Assembly (NCBI GenBank): GCA_030611985.1
Contig: JAUWOS010000006.1
Span: 1-33,542 of the forward strand
Direction of reading: 5' to 3'
From: Desulfobacterales bacterium
Lineage (GTDB): Bacteria; Desulfobacterota; Desulfobacteria; Desulfobacterales; ETH-SRB1
DNA length: 33,542 nt
The translations under genes and the position numbers were made by a program. This document shows positions 33,541 to 33,542 of the stretch, in pieces (position 1 is the stretch's first letter; each line of letters starts with the position of its first letter). The notes below the pieces were generated by a model. It searched no databases. It was not told the DNA's origin and saw only the letters and a program-made list of their open reading frames with translations.

Positions 33541-33542
33541 GT

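Overview
The window looks like an AT-rich chromosomal segment from a Gram-negative anaerobe, most likely a Desulfobacterota (deltaproteobacterial) lineage related to Desulfobacterales. This rests on protein character (DUF3568-type lipoprotein, N-type ATPase gamma subunit, DUF401 permease, exopolysaccharide polymerase with a TPR-like tail, Lnt for lipoprotein maturation) and on intergenic regions crowded with short palindromic repeats. It is inference, not a database match. Genes are mostly housekeeping and no prophage, CRISPR array or complete insertion sequence is visible.

Layout. 1-530: two copies of a palindromic miniature element (family A), one decayed. 532-3116 (+): PilZ protein and a Wzy/O-antigen-ligase-type membrane protein. 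3235-7853 (-): smc-ftsY, overlapping. 7854-8539: dense repeats (families A and B, nested). 8540-10126 (+): prfC. 10268-10589: truncated AAA ATPase remnant beside a tRNA-Arg(CCG). 10627-18717 (-): folC, rpsU, mtaD, pnp, ftsH, tilS and a DUF3568 lipoprotein gene, with pnp coupled to ftsH and tilS overlapping the lipoprotein gene. 19038-19294 (+): a long, Alu-domain-containing SRP RNA. 19328-20054: two more family A elements. 20104-22759 (+): grpE and dnaK, with a heptad tandem repeat and a strong terminator after dnaK. 22929-24614 (-): lnt. 24831/24858-28137 (+): panC, metK, ahcY, tightly packed. 28403-32306 (-): a ClpX-like AAA+ ATPase, a DUF401 permease and an isolated N-type ATP synthase gamma subunit. 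32632-33282 (-): rpe. Both window edges hold short partial reading frames.

How the genes work together. FtsY and the SRP RNA are the receptor and RNA of co-translational membrane targeting. GrpE/DnaK, FtsH and the ClpX-like ATPase are protein quality control. MetK makes S-adenosylmethionine, AhcY removes S-adenosylhomocysteine, and MtaD plus PNP can deaminate and phosphorolyse adenosine, methylthioadenosine or SAH by-products, so four steps of one salvage network lie in two clusters about 11 kb apart.

The most distinctive feature is the repeat landscape. Family A (inverted ends reading TAGGAACGTGGACGAAAT, about 186 nt in full-length copies) occurs at least seven times, and its terminal TAG is the actual stop codon of three unrelated genes (pilZ, ftsY, prfC). 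Family B occurs in a short 60-nt and a hairpin-expanded form and is nested in one family A copy. Other palindromes build the C-terminus of Lnt and the ribosome binding site of the DUF401 gene. Other points worth a second look are a probable non-canonical ATC start of panC, the long SRP RNA, the orphan ATPase gamma subunit and the ClpX-like unfoldase lacking both the zinc domain and the ClpP-docking loop.
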